A stretch of 64,000 bases of DNA, taken from assembly GCF_050847355.1 (NCBI RefSeq), contig NZ_CP193755.1, positions 2,170,001-2,234,000 on the forward strand, in the 5' to 3' direction. Numbering within the stretch: the first letter of the stretch is position 1; each line of letters begins with the position of its first letter. Positions 8,190 to 18,248 of the stretch are shown here, in pieces. The notes under the pieces were generated by a model. It was given only the letters and a program-made list of their open reading frames with translations, ran no database searches and was not told where the DNA came from. The stretch is from Limimaricola sp027213785 (GTDB lineage Bacteria; Pseudomonadota; Alphaproteobacteria; Rhodobacterales; Rhodobacteraceae). Position numbers and translations under genes: made by a program.

Positions 8190-8882
8190 TCAGGAGAGCT
8201 CCCGGTTCAGATGCGCGGCGTCGGCGACCGCGTCCTCGGCTTCGTGGCTGACGATCAGGCTCTCGGATTCGCCCTTCCAGATGCGGATCGTGGCCTGGAT
8301 CAGGCGGAACAGGATTAAGGCGGCCGAGATCGGCAGAATCAGGTAGGGGATGACGCGCGGCATCTTGGAGTAGCGCTCGTCGTAGTTGATCCAGCCCTCG
8401 AGGAAGCGCAGCCAGTCGAACATCGGGATCTGGTCGGTCTCGAAATAGGACGTGGTGCGGGCTTGGGTGTCGAAGCCGGTGGGCAGCCAGGTGCCGGTGG
8501 TCTTGGGCAGGTCCGCGAAGGGCGCCCAGTAGTCCCAGGCCCCCTTCAGCAGCAGCACGCCGTAAGCCAGCGAGGCGGCGCAGGCGACGAGCGCGACGAT
8601 CCGGCGGCCGCGCTTGGGAAGCAGGTTGATGACCGCGTCCACGCCCAGATGCGCGGTGATCTTGAAGCCGTAGGCGATGCCGAACAGCACCAGCCATGCG
8701 AACAACGTCAGCACCGTCTCTAGGCTCCAGATGATCGAGCTGTTGAAACCGTAACGCATGATGACGTTGGTGCAGGTGAGGAGCGTCATCGCGCCGAGCA
8801 GGAAGGCGATCATGCCCTCCTCGAACTCCTCGACGATGCGCCCGAAACGGCCCCTGCCGGGCCTGCTGTGGACGGCGTTCAT
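8190..8882 (-). CDS. dctQ: TRAP transporter small permease, DctQ type
   Basis: 230 aa with four hydrophobic segments; NVIMRYGFNSSIIWSLE near residue 40 is the family signature. It bridges the binding protein and DctM in the inner membrane. A loop of about 60 residues between helices 3 and 4 (residues 115-175) makes it longer than the classical 160-aa DctQ. This is a subtype feature that goes with the longer DctM. It lies between dctP (87-nt gap containing a hairpin) and dctM (2-nt gap). Confidence 0.92.
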   Translation of the reverse strand: MNAVHSRPGRGRFGRIVEEFEEGMIAFLLGAMTLLTCTNVIMRYGFNSSIIWSLETVLTLFAWLVLFGIAYGFKITAHLGVDAVINLLPKRGRRIVALVACAASLAYGVLLLKGAWDYWAPFADLPKTTGTWLPTGFDTQARTTSYFETDQIPMFDWLRFLEGWINYDERYSKMPRVIPYLILPISAALILFRLIQATIRIWKGESESLIVSHEAEDAVADAAHLNRELS

Positions 8883-8919
8883 CCCCGTGTCCCTTCGTGT
8901 TCGATGTTGCGGATAAGCG

Positions 8920-8953
8920 AGGGGCCGGGCCGCGTGGCGGCGGCCCGGCCCCT
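8920..8953 (-). other. Strong intercistronic hairpin between dctP and dctQ
   Basis: AGGGGCCGGGCCGC and GCGGCCCGGCCCCT form a perfect 14-bp GC stem with a 6-nt loop. No U-run follows on the minus strand, so it is more likely a 3'-end stabiliser of the dctP message or a partial attenuator than a full terminator. It would yield more binding protein than permease. Confidence 0.7.
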
Positions 8954-8970
8954 GCCCCGATCGCGCGGGC

Positions 8971-9975
8971 TTACTTGCCGGCGTTCTGGGCCGCCTCGAT
9001 CATGTCGGCGCCGACCTCGTCCTCGAACTGCGCCCAGACCGGCTTCATGGTCTCGACCCAGGCCGCGCGCTGCTCCTCGGTCAGTTCGCGGATCTCGCCA
9101 CCGGCGTCGAGGATCGCCTGGCGCGCCTCGGCATCGACCTGGGTGACGGCGGCGTTGCGCTCGGCGGTCACTTCCTCGGTGATCGTCACCAGCTGCTCGC
9201 GCACCGCCGGGTCGAGGCTGTCGAGGAAATCGACGCTCGCCACGACCATGTAGTCGAGCACGCCGTGGTTGGTCTCGGTGATGCCATCCTGCACCTCGAA
9301 GAACTTCTGGCCGTAGATGTTGGACCAAGTGTTCTCCTGCCCGTCGACGACGCCGGTCTGCAGCGCGCCATAGACCTCGGCAAAGGCCATCGGCTGCGGG
9401 CTGGCGCCGAGCGCTTCCATCTGCGCCACCAGCACATCGGAGGGCTGGACGCGGAACTTGAGGCCTTCGGCATCGGAGGGCTCGAGCAGGGGCTTGTTGG
9501 CCGACATCTGCTTCATGCCATTGTGCCAGAAGCCCAAGCCCTGCACGCCACGGCGCTGCATCTTGTCGAGCATCGCCTGCCCGCTCTCGGAGGCCTGGAA
9601 GGCGTCGACGGCGGCGATGTCGTCGAACAGGAACGGCAGGTCGAACAGGCGGTAGGCCTTGGTGATCGACTCGAACAGCGACAGCGAGGGAGCGGCCATC
9701 TGCACGTCGCCGCGCAGCATCGCCTCGATCACCTGCTCGTCGGTGTAGAGCGTGGAGTTCGGGAAGACCTCCATGCACATCGTGCCATCCATCTCCTCGT
9801 TGACGCGGGTCTTGAGAAGCTCAGCGGCGATGCCCTTGGGGTGCTTGTCGGTGTTGGTGACATGGCTGAACTTCACCACGGTCTCACCGGCGTCGCAGCC
9901 CATCGGATCGGCCTGCGCGGCCTGCGCGGCAATGCTCAGCGCCGCGGCGGTGGCGGCGAGGGAAAGGTATTTCAT
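8971..9975 (-). CDS. dctP: TRAP transporter periplasmic C4-dicarboxylate-binding protein
   Basis: 334 aa with a signal peptide ending AAQAAQA near residue 22. The DctP family core is clear: VTNTDKHPKGIAAE near residue 40 and KFRVQPSDVLVAQMEALGAS near residue 175, with the arginine that binds the substrate carboxylate in KFRVQ. VYGALQTGVVDGQENTW is the strongest family signature. It captures the substrate in the periplasm and delivers it to DctQM. GGAGGAG precedes the ATG. It is the first gene of dctPQM and lies downstream of dctBD on the same strand, separated by a 218-nt regulatory region. Confidence 0.95.
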   Translation of the reverse strand: MKYLSLAATAAALSIAAQAAQADPMGCDAGETVVKFSHVTNTDKHPKGIAAELLKTRVNEEMDGTMCMEVFPNSTLYTDEQVIEAMLRGDVQMAAPSLSLFESITKAYRLFDLPFLFDDIAAVDAFQASESGQAMLDKMQRRGVQGLGFWHNGMKQMSANKPLLEPSDAEGLKFRVQPSDVLVAQMEALGASPQPMAFAEVYGALQTGVVDGQENTWSNIYGQKFFEVQDGITETNHGVLDYMVVASVDFLDSLDPAVREQLVTITEEVTAERNAAVTQVDAEARQAILDAGGEIRELTEEQRAAWVETMKPVWAQFEDEVGADMIEAAQNAGK

Positions 9976-10014
9976 GCGTCTCCTCCCATGAGACTTCTGT
10001 TTCGTCGGCGCCGA

Positions 10015-10029
10015 GCAAACAGGCGGCCC
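10015..10029 (-). promoter_or_regulatory. Sigma-54-like -24/-12 element upstream of dctP
   Basis: On the minus strand GGGCCGCCTGTTTGC has the GG-N10-GC spacing and TTTGC -12 box of sigma-54 promoters. Transcription would begin near 10003 and give a leader of about 28 nt before dctP. The -24 half matches only partly. Because the DctD encoded here lacks the sigma-54 contact loop, the element may be fortuitous. Confidence 0.35.
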
Positions 10030-10140
10030 GCCTACCGCTCAAGCGGGAAACCACTCATCGCACCAAATGTGAAAAAGTCGCTTTCTTATAACATATTAGT
10101 GAGCATTTCTAATGTATATCCTTCTCAGCGCGCCCCAAGG

Positions 10141-10160
10141 CTGCGCGGTGTTCCGCACAC
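10141..10160. promoter_or_regulatory. Upstream palindrome 1, likely DctD-type binding site
   Basis: The near-perfect dyad CTGCGCGG-TGTT-CCGCACAC resembles the TGTGCGG...CCGCACA sites bound by DctD in rhizobia. It is centred about 175 bp from the dctP start and 33 bp from the second palindrome. Confidence 0.65.
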
Positions 10161-10173
10161 CCTCGCCCAAAAA

Positions 10174-10193
10174 CTGTGCGACAATCCGCACAG
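10174..10193. promoter_or_regulatory. Upstream palindrome 2, likely DctD-type binding site
   Basis: CTGTGCG and CGCACAG form a perfect 7-bp dyad with a 6-bp spacer (ACAATC). It abuts the dctD stop codon and lies exactly 33 bp (about three helical turns) from palindrome 1, so two dimers would bind one DNA face. Confidence 0.7.
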
Positions 10194-11441
10194 TCAGTCG
10201 CGGCGATAATCCTCGGCCCGCAGGCCGTGGCGGCCGAGCTTGTCGTAGAAGGTCTTGCGCGGCAGCTTCAGCGCCTCGGCGGTTCGGGTGGCATGGCCGC
10301 CATACCGCCGCAGCGCCTCGATCAACAGCGACCGCTCGACCCGGGCGAGCTGTTCGGCGAGGCCGCCCCCTTCGTTCTCCGACTCTGGTGCGTCGAGGCC
10401 GGGATCGAGCCCCATTGCCACCCGCATCGCCACGCTGGTGAGGGCGCGCGCGTTGCCCGGCCAGTCGCGCGCCATCAGCCGGGCCAACAGGTCGGAATCG
10501 ATCTCGGGCATGGAGAGGTTGGCCTGCTCGCAGGCCTGCGCGACATAGTGCCGGAACAGCACCGGGATGTCGTCGGGCCGCTCGCGCAACGGCGGGATGG
10601 TGACGCGCATCAGGTCGAGCCGCCAGAACAGTTCGGGGTTGAGCCGTCCGGCCTCGGCTTCGGCCGCAGGATCGCGGGTGCTGCCGCCCAGTACGCGCGG
10701 GCGAGTATCGCCGCCCTCGAGCCGGCCCAGAAGCGCGTATTGCGTGCCGGGCGGCAGCATCGTGACTTCGTCGACATAGAGAGTGCCGCCGCCCGCCTCC
10801 TCCATGGCCGCCGCGAGCCCTGCCTCGTCGAGCGCCGCACCGGCCCGCTTGACGAAGGGCGCGCGGGCCGAGGCCGAGAGCAGGTGGATCACCTCGGCGA
10901 CCTTGGAGGTGCCGCTGCCGGGCGGGCCGCAGACAAGCGCTTCGGCTGAGGCCCGCGCGATCGCCCGCACCCGCTCGCGCATCGCCTCGGCCTGGGCCGA
11001 GCGGCCGACCAGCATCCGGGACGCCGCGTCGCCCGCGACGCTCGCCGCTCGCGCGCGACGCGCCGCCAGTACCTCCGCGCGCAGGCCCAGCGCCTGCTTC
11101 ACCGTGGCGACGAACTCCTTGGGGCCGCAGGGCTTTTCGAGAAAGGCATGTGCGCCCTGCTCCATCGCGCGGACCGCCATCGGGATGTCGCCCTCGCCGG
11201 TTAGCAGGATCACCGGCAGCTCGGGATCGACCTCGCGCGCGCGTTCCAGCAGGTGGAACCCGTCGCGCCCCGGCATCCGGATGTCGGTGACGATCACCCC
11301 GTCGAAGCCCGGCGCGATATGGTCCTTGGCCGCGACGTAGGAGCCCGCGAGGATCGGCTCCAGATCGGCGAGATCCAATGTCTGGCCCAGCGCCTCGCGC
11401 ACCTCGCGGTCGTCATCGACCAGCAACACCCGCTTCGTCAT
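10194..11441 (-). CDS. dctD: DctD-like response regulator with degenerate AAA+ domain
   Basis: 415 aa. The receiver domain (1-120) is intact: acidic DDD near residue 9, phosphorylated Asp in VTDIRMPGRDG near residue 53, LLTGEGD and FLEKPCGPKEF. A Fis-type helix-turn-helix ends the protein (THAEALKLPRKTF-like region, residues 380-408). The central AAA+ region is reduced: Walker A reads CGPPGSGTSK, with Thr where the catalytic Lys should be, and about 27 residues that normally carry GAFTGA are missing between FVKRAGAALDEAG and EEAGGGTLYVDEV. Walker B and LRERPDDIP remain. Its ATG overlaps the dctB stop. It probably controls dctPQM but not by the classical sigma-54 mechanism. Confidence 0.9.
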   Translation of the reverse strand: MTKRVLLVDDDREVREALGQTLDLADLEPILAGSYVAAKDHIAPGFDGVIVTDIRMPGRDGFHLLERAREVDPELPVILLTGEGDIPMAVRAMEQGAHAFLEKPCGPKEFVATVKQALGLRAEVLAARRARAASVAGDAASRMLVGRSAQAEAMRERVRAIARASAEALVCGPPGSGTSKVAEVIHLLSASARAPFVKRAGAALDEAGLAAAMEEAGGGTLYVDEVTMLPPGTQYALLGRLEGGDTRPRVLGGSTRDPAAEAEAGRLNPELFWRLDLMRVTIPPLRERPDDIPVLFRHYVAQACEQANLSMPEIDSDLLARLMARDWPGNARALTSVAMRVAMGLDPGLDAPESENEGGGLAEQLARVERSLLIEALRRYGGHATRTAEALKLPRKTFYDKLGRHGLRAEDYRRD

Positions 11442-13165
11442 GCCGCCTCGCTCGCCTTGGCGAGATCGAGTTCCACGGTGAACTCGGCCCCGCCCTCCTC
11501 GTGGTTGCGGCCCCGTATCGCGCCGCCAAAGCTCTGCACGAGCCCATAGGAGATCGAGAGCCCAAGGCCCATCCCCTCGGAGGCACCGACCTCCTTGGTG
11601 GTGTAGAACGGATCGAAGATCCGGTCCGGTTCGCCGATACCCGGCCCGCTGTCGCGCACCGTGAGACGGGCCCGGTCGCTCATTCGCGCGATCTCGATCG
11701 CGAGCCGCTTTTCCTCGCGCCCCTCCATCGCGTCGATCGCGTTGCCCACGAGGTTCAGCACCACCTGCTGCAGCCGCACCTCGCCGCCGCGCACCGTGAC
11801 CGGCGCCTTTGGCGGGGTCCATTCCAGGGTCACCTCGGCCTGCCGGGCCCGTGCCATCGCCATCTCCAGCGCCGCCTCGACGACCGCCACGAGGTCCACC
11901 TCGACCACCGCCGCGCTCTCCTGCCGGGCGAATGCGCGCAGGTTGCGGATGATCCGGCCCATGCGGCGCACCAGCTCGGAAATCCGCTCGAGATTGCGGC
12001 CCGCCGCCTCCGCATTGCCACGCGCGAGGAAGGTCTCGGCGTTCTCGGCAAAGCTGCGGATCGCCATCAGCGGCTGGTTCAGCTCGTGGCTGATCCCGGC
12101 GGACATCTGGCCCAGCGCCGAGAGCTTGCCCGCCTGCACCAGATCGGCCTGCGCCCGCCGGAGCCGCGCCTCGGCGGCGGCACGTTCTGCCACTTCGCGC
12201 TGCAGGCTGGCATTGACCGCCTGCAGCGCCACCGTGCGCCGCGCCACCCGCTCCTCAAGCCGGGCATTGGCGCGCGCCAGCGTGCGCCGCCGGATCGTGG
12301 CAAGAAACAAAAGCGCCCCGAAGGCGAGGCAGAGCGCCGCCGCCGCAGAGGCCTGCAACAGCGCGATGCGGCGCGCCGGCGCGGTGTCGAGAAGCGCCTC
12401 GCCGGTCAGGCCGATCACCGGCAGGGGCTGCGACAGGTGCAGGCCCCGCTCGGGCAGATAGGGACCGGCGCGCATTCGCCAGATCTCGTGCCCGGCCTCG
12501 CGGACGCGCCCGACCAGCCCCAGATCGCTGCGCCCGACCAGCTCGGAGCGGTTCGAGACGAAGACCTCCCCCGCATCGTCGGTGAAGAACAGCGCCGGCG
12601 GATCGCCGCGCCAACCCGCCTCGATCGCCTCGACATCTGTGACCACCACCACGGCGCCCGCGACCGGCCCTTCGGGCGAGAAGATCGGCGCGGCGAAGAG
12701 GAAGATCCGCCGCCCGTAACGGCGGCTCGACAAATGCGCGACGCCAAGCGCCCCGTCCATCGCCCGCTCGAACCACGGCGTACCCGCATCGCCGCGCCGT
12801 GCCACGGAACCGGCCGCCGCGATCTGCCGACCGAACCGGTCCAGCAGCACGATGTCGAGCGCGCCGGTCATGTCGGCGGTCTGGCGCAGCAGCGCCGTGG
12901 CCCGCCCGCCATCCGGCCCGTCGAGACGCGGCGCGAGGTAGGGGTGCCGCGCGGTCAGGACCGAAAGCTGGCGGTAGCGCTGCAACTCGCTGGTGAGCCT
13001 GTCCGAGGCCAACGCTAGGTCCGAGGCGCCGCGTCGCGACATCTCGGACAGCGCGGCGCGATAGCCCCAATGCTGCACCGCCAGCGCCAGCGCCGCCACC
13101 AGTGCCAGAAATCCGAGCACCCGCAGCGCCCGCCTGATCCGCGACCCGTCCATGACGCCCATCAT
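11438..13165 (-). CDS. dctB: C4-dicarboxylate sensor histidine kinase DctB
   Basis: 575 aa. A membrane helix near residues 15-33, a periplasmic double-PAS sensor of about 240 aa, a second helix near residue 290 (ALCLAFGALLFLATI), a coiled coil, then the kinase core. The H-box is GISHELNQPLMAIRSF near residue 365; N-box NLVGNAIDAM, G1 box DSGPGIGEP and G2 box GMGLGLSIS follow. It autophosphorylates on the His and passes phosphate to DctD. The start is uncertain: ATG codons at 13165, 13162 and 13153 and a longer frame to 13216 are possible; 13153-13165 give the tidiest N-terminus. Confidence 0.9.
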   Translation of the reverse strand: MMGVMDGSRIRRALRVLGFLALVAALALAVQHWGYRAALSEMSRRGASDLALASDRLTSELQRYRQLSVLTARHPYLAPRLDGPDGGRATALLRQTADMTGALDIVLLDRFGRQIAAAGSVARRGDAGTPWFERAMDGALGVAHLSSRRYGRRIFLFAAPIFSPEGPVAGAVVVVTDVEAIEAGWRGDPPALFFTDDAGEVFVSNRSELVGRSDLGLVGRVREAGHEIWRMRAGPYLPERGLHLSQPLPVIGLTGEALLDTAPARRIALLQASAAAALCLAFGALLFLATIRRRTLARANARLEERVARRTVALQAVNASLQREVAERAAAEARLRRAQADLVQAGKLSALGQMSAGISHELNQPLMAIRSFAENAETFLARGNAEAAGRNLERISELVRRMGRIIRNLRAFARQESAAVVEVDLVAVVEAALEMAMARARQAEVTLEWTPPKAPVTVRGGEVRLQQVVLNLVGNAIDAMEGREEKRLAIEIARMSDRARLTVRDSGPGIGEPDRIFDPFYTTKEVGASEGMGLGLSISYGLVQSFGGAIRGRNHEEGGAEFTVELDLAKASEAA

Positions 13166-13214
13166 ATCGTCTGCGCGCTTGCCAAGGCCAGAGCCACGGG
13201 CCAACCTCCCGATC

Positions 13215-14381
13215 ATGCAGGAGTTGTCCCAATCCCCGACCGAGCCCGCCTTCGTGCAGAACCCCTACCCGTTCTATGACCGGGCGCGGGCGGCGGGGCC
13301 GCTGTTCCGCTGGAGCGAATATGACATGGCCTGCGCCACTTCGCATGCCGCCGTCTCCGCGATCCTTCGGGACCGGCGCATGGGCCGCGAGGTGCCGCTT
13401 GAGCGCGCGCCCGAGATTCCACAGCATCTTGCCGCCTTCTATGCCTGCGAGGCGCATTCGATGCTGGAGCTGGAGCCGCCCGCCCATACGCGGCTGCGGG
13501 GACTGGTGCTGCGCGCCTTCACCTCGCGCCGCGTCAACGCCCTGGCACCCGAAATCGAGGCGCTGTGCCACCGGCTGATCGACGGCTTCCCGCAGGGTCC
13601 GTTCGACCTGCTCGACGCCTATGCGCGGCAGGTGCCGGTGATCGTCATCGCCCGGCTCATGGGCCTGCCCGAAAGCCGCGCCGACGACCTGCTGGCCTGG
13701 TCCAACGCGATGGTCGGCATGTACCAAGCCAAGCGCACCCGCGCGATGGAGGACGCCGCCGAGATGGCCACGCAGGCCTTCTGCGACTTCCTCGCGGTCT
13801 ATATCGCCGAAAAGCGCCGCAACCCGGCCGACGACCTGATCTCGGAGCTGATCGCCGCCGAGCAGGAGGGCGAGAAGCTGAGCACCGAGGAGCTGGTCTC
13901 GACCTGCATCCTGCTCCTGAACGCAGGCCACGAGGCGACGGTGCATTCACTTGGCAATGCCGTGCGCACCCTGCTGATGCACGGCCATCGCGAGATCGAC
14001 GCGGCCTGCGTGGAGGAGCTGGTGCGGCTCGACCCGCCGCTGCACATGTTCACCCGCTGGGTCTACGAGGATCTGGAGATCTTCGGCCAGCGGTTCTCGC
14101 GCGGCGACCGCATCGCCTGCCTCTTGGGTGCGGCCAACCGCGACCCGGAGGTCTATCCCGACCCGCATCGCTTCGACCCCGCGCGCCGCGGCCCGGCGCA
14201 TCTGGGCTTCGGCGCGGGCATCCATTTCTGCGTCGGCGCGCCGCTGGCGCGGCTCGAGATGCAATGCGCGCTGAGCCTGCTCATGCGCCAATGCCCCGAT
14301 CTGGCGCTGGCCGAGGCGCCGCGCTATTCGGACCTCTATCATTTCCACGGGCTGGAGCGACTGATGGTGCGCGCGTTCTGA
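13215..14381 (+). CDS. Cytochrome P450
   Basis: 388 aa, a soluble bacterial class I P450. The heme-thiolate loop GFGAGIHFCVGAPLAR carries the Cys ligand near residue 337. The I-helix reads LLNAGHEATVHSLG near residue 236, with Glu-Ala-Thr in place of the common Asp/Glu-Thr-Thr. The ExxR motif EELVR lies near residue 275. It would monooxygenate a small organic substrate and needs a ferredoxin and reductase; none lies beside it. It is divergent from dctB, and the two 5' ends nearly touch. An alternative ATG at 13152 would add 21 residues. The substrate is unknown. Confidence 0.93.
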   Translation: MQELSQSPTEPAFVQNPYPFYDRARAAGPLFRWSEYDMACATSHAAVSAILRDRRMGREVPLERAPEIPQHLAAFYACEAHSMLELEPPAHTRLRGLVLRAFTSRRVNALAPEIEALCHRLIDGFPQGPFDLLDAYARQVPVIVIARLMGLPESRADDLLAWSNAMVGMYQAKRTRAMEDAAEMATQAFCDFLAVYIAEKRRNPADDLISELIAAEQEGEKLSTEELVSTCILLLNAGHEATVHSLGNAVRTLLMHGHREIDAACVEELVRLDPPLHMFTRWVYEDLEIFGQRFSRGDRIACLLGAANRDPEVYPDPHRFDPARRGPAHLGFGAGIHFCVGAPLARLEMQCALSLLMRQCPDLALAEAPRYSDLYHFHGLERLMVRAF

Positions 14382-14402
14382 CGCCGGATCACCGCCCACC
14401 GA

Positions 14403-14864
14403 TCAGAGCGGCAGCGCCACCGTCGACTTGATCTCCTCCATCGACAGCAGCGCGGTGACGCTCTGCACCCGCACCTCGGCGATCAGCGCCTGGTAAAAGG
14501 CGTCATAGGCGCGCGCGTTGCGGACCCGCACCTTCAGGATGTAGTCGATGTCGCCCGCGAGCCGGTGCGCCTCCTGCACCTCGGGGCGGTCGCGCAGCGT
14601 GGCGAGGAACTTGGCCTGCCAGTCGGCCTCGTGGGCGCTCGTGCGGATCAGCACGAAGAAGCAGGCCTCGAAGCCCAGCGCCTCGGCATCGAGCACCACG
14701 GTCTGCGGGCCGATGATGCCGCGCTCGCGCATCTTGCGGATCCGGTTCCACACCGGGGTCTTGGACGAGCCCACCGATTTGGCGATCTCGTCGAGCGAGC
14801 GACCCGCGTCGCGCTGCAACTCGATCAGGATCTTCCGGTCGATCTCGTCAGGCTGGAACGACAT
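14403..14864 (-). CDS. Lrp/AsnC-family transcriptional regulator
   Basis: 153 aa: an N-terminal helix-turn-helix (DEIAKSVGSSKTPVWNRIRK, residues 25-44) followed by the alpha/beta RAM/AsnC effector domain with GDIDYILKVRVRN near residue 105. It lies divergent from the sulfur-assimilation operon with a 141-bp shared upstream region and is therefore the best candidate for its regulator, probably responding to a sulfur amino acid. Such regulators form octamers that wrap promoter DNA. No other target is suggested by context. Confidence 0.92.
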   Translation of the reverse strand: MSFQPDEIDRKILIELQRDAGRSLDEIAKSVGSSKTPVWNRIRKMRERGIIGPQTVVLDAEALGFEACFFVLIRTSAHEADWQAKFLATLRDRPEVQEAHRLAGDIDYILKVRVRNARAYDAFYQALIAEVRVQSVTALLSMEEIKSTVALPL

Positions 14865-15005
14865 TCGCGGCACTCCTCGGTTTTGGAACGCATGTCCCCC
14901 GGAAGGCTCCCAGAAGAACACGCATTCCTTATCTGCCCGGCCGGGTGGCCAAAAGCAAGACATCTGTCCTATATCGACGTCAGAACACAGGACGGAGATC
15001 GCGCC

Positions 15006-15305
15006 ATGCCCCGCAAGTTCACGCCCAAGGTCGTGACCGCCAACCGCCTTCTCGAGGGCGACGCCGTCTGGCTGACCGCCGACGGGCGCTGGACTCCGGA
15101 CATGCGCGAGGCCGAGCTGATCGACGAGGAGGCGCATGCCGAGCTGCGGCTGCTGGCGGCGCAGAGCCAGGCCGACATCGTCGTCGGCCCCTATCTCGCC
15201 GATGCCAAGCCCGGCGCCGAGGGCCCCGAGCCCACGCATTTCCGCGAAACCTTCCGTACCCGCGGTCCGTCGAACTACGCCCACGGCAAGCAGGTGGAGC
15301 TCTGA
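15006..15305 (+). CDS. DUF2849 domain protein of the sulfite-reductase operon
   Basis: 99 aa, one DUF2849 domain. It starts MPRKFTPKVVTANRLLEGDA, with the characteristic VWLTADGRWT segment and the C-terminal HFRETFRTRGPSNY. The domain is widespread in alphaproteobacteria immediately upstream of cysI and has no assigned biochemical role. No signal peptide or membrane helix is seen, so it should be cytosolic. Only two bases separate its stop from cysI, so it is translationally coupled. A role in regulation or assembly of sulfite reductase is inferred only from this fixed position. Confidence 0.88.
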   Translation: MPRKFTPKVVTANRLLEGDAVWLTADGRWTPDMREAELIDEEAHAELRLLAAQSQADIVVGPYLADAKPGAEGPEPTHFRETFRTRGPSNYAHGKQVEL

Positions 15306-15307
15306 GC

Positions 15308-16979
<1,672 letters not shown>

Positions 16980-16990
<11 letters not shown>

Positions 16991-17723
16991 GACGCCACAT
17001 CGCATCGACGAGACCATCCGTGACCTGAACGCCCGCTACCGCCACCATGGCGCCACCGCGGTGCTGGAAAAGGCGCTGGCCGAGCACGCGCTCGGCCGGA
17101 TAGCCCTGGTCAGCTCGTTCGGCGCGGAATCGGTCGTGCTCCTGCACCTCGTCTCGGTGATCGACCGCACCACCCCGGTGCTCTTCGTTGACACCGAGAT
17201 GCTGTTCGCCGAGACGCTGGCCTACCAGATGGAGCTGACGGAGCGGCTGAACCTCAAGAACGTGCGCACCATCAAGGCCCGTCCCGAGGCGTTGGCCGAG
17301 CACGACCCCGAGAACCTGCTGCACAAGTCGAACCCCGACCTGTGCTGCGCGATCCGCAAGACCGAGCCGCTGCAACGCGCGCTCTCGGGCTTCGACAGCT
17401 GGATCACCGGGCGCAAGCGCTACCAGGGCAAGACCCGAGCTGCGCTCGAGTTCTTCGAGAACGAGGACGACCTGCGGATCAAGATCAATCCGCTGGCCCA
17501 CTGGACCAGCACCGACCTGCAGGACTATATCGCCGAGAACCGCCTGCCCCGGCATCCGCTGGTGGCGCAGGGCTACCCCTCGATCGGCTGCGCGCCCTGC
17601 ACCAGCAAGGTCGCGCCTGGCGAAGACCCCCGTGCCGGTCGCTGGCGCGACAGCGACAAGGAAGAGTGCGGCATACATTTCGTGAACGGGAAGATGGTGC
17701 GCGGCAAGCCCGCCGAAGCCTGA
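16980..17723 (+). CDS. cysH: Assimilatory adenylylsulfate/phosphoadenylylsulfate reductase
   Basis: 247 aa. FGAESVVLLHL near residue 42 is the nucleotide-binding P-loop-like motif. Two cysteine pairs, DLCCAIRK near residue 121 and GCAPC near residue 206, indicate the 4Fe-4S type that prefers APS. The catalytic Cys lies in EECGIHF near the C-terminus. It reduces APS to sulfite with thioredoxin. The start overlaps the end of cysI by 11 nt. A repeat-like element (17740-17773) fills the gap to the next gene. Confidence 0.95.
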
Positions 17724-17739
17724 AACCGATCCGGCGAAG

Positions 17740-17773
17740 CCGCAGATTTGAAGACTGATGAACAGGGGCCCGG
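17740..17773 (+). repeat. Second copy of the TGCGTATTTG-type repeat (one arm)
   Basis: The segment from 17740 aligns with the left arm of the 3059 element: GCAGATTTGAAGACTGATGA here against GCGTATTTGAGGATTGATGA there. It ends in a small GGGGCC/GGCCCC hairpin. It lies between cysH and the DUF934 gene, where it may thin out downstream transcription. Confidence 0.55.
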
Positions 17774-17788
17774 CCCCGAGAGGACGAG

Positions 17789-18196
17789 ATGACCGTGATC
17801 GTGACCGACAAGGGCTTCGCCCCAGACGACTTCACCGGCAGCTTCGTGCCGCTGGCCGAGGTGAACGCGGCCGACACCGCCGTCGAGATCGCCCCCGGCG
17901 ACGACCCGCGCGAGCTGGTCGGGCGTCTGGGCGAGATCGCCGCCATCCGGGTGCTGTTTCCCGCCTTTTCCGACGGGCGCGGCTTCACCCATGCGCGTGA
18001 CCTGCGCTCCCTGGGCTTCACCGGTCGACTGCGCGCCGCGGGCCACGTGATCGCGGATCAATACGCCATGGCCCGGCGTTCGGGTTTCGACGAGGTCGAG
18101 ATCTCCGACGATCTGGCGCAGCGCCAGCCCGAGGACCAGTGGCGCGCCCGCGCCGACTGGCAGGCCCATCACTACCAGGCGCGGCTGCGCGGTTGA
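17789..18196 (+). CDS. DUF934 domain protein of the sulfur-assimilation operon
   Basis: 135 aa. The DUF934 core is visible as FPAFSDGRGFTHARDLR near residue 56 and HVIADQYAMARRSGFDEVEI near residue 83. In many proteobacteria this domain follows cysI/cysH, and it has been annotated as an oxidoreductase probably involved in sulfite reduction. No cofactor motif is obvious. A good AGGACGAG precedes the ATG. It is in the same direction as cysH, with the repeat-like element between them, and is followed by fpr after 52 bp. Confidence 0.88.
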   Translation: MTVIVTDKGFAPDDFTGSFVPLAEVNAADTAVEIAPGDDPRELVGRLGEIAAIRVLFPAFSDGRGFTHARDLRSLGFTGRLRAAGHVIADQYAMARRSGFDEVEISDDLAQRQPEDQWRARADWQAHHYQARLRG

Positions 18197-18248
18197 GCCG
18201 CCTTTACCCGTAACGCCTCCTCCCCTATTCGAGCCGAACGAGAAAGAC

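Noticed and set aside
10155..10172. GG-N10-GC match between the two dct palindromes as sigma-54 promoter
   Set aside because: It lies between the predicted binding sites, so an activator could not sit upstream; the element at 10015-10029 is better placed.
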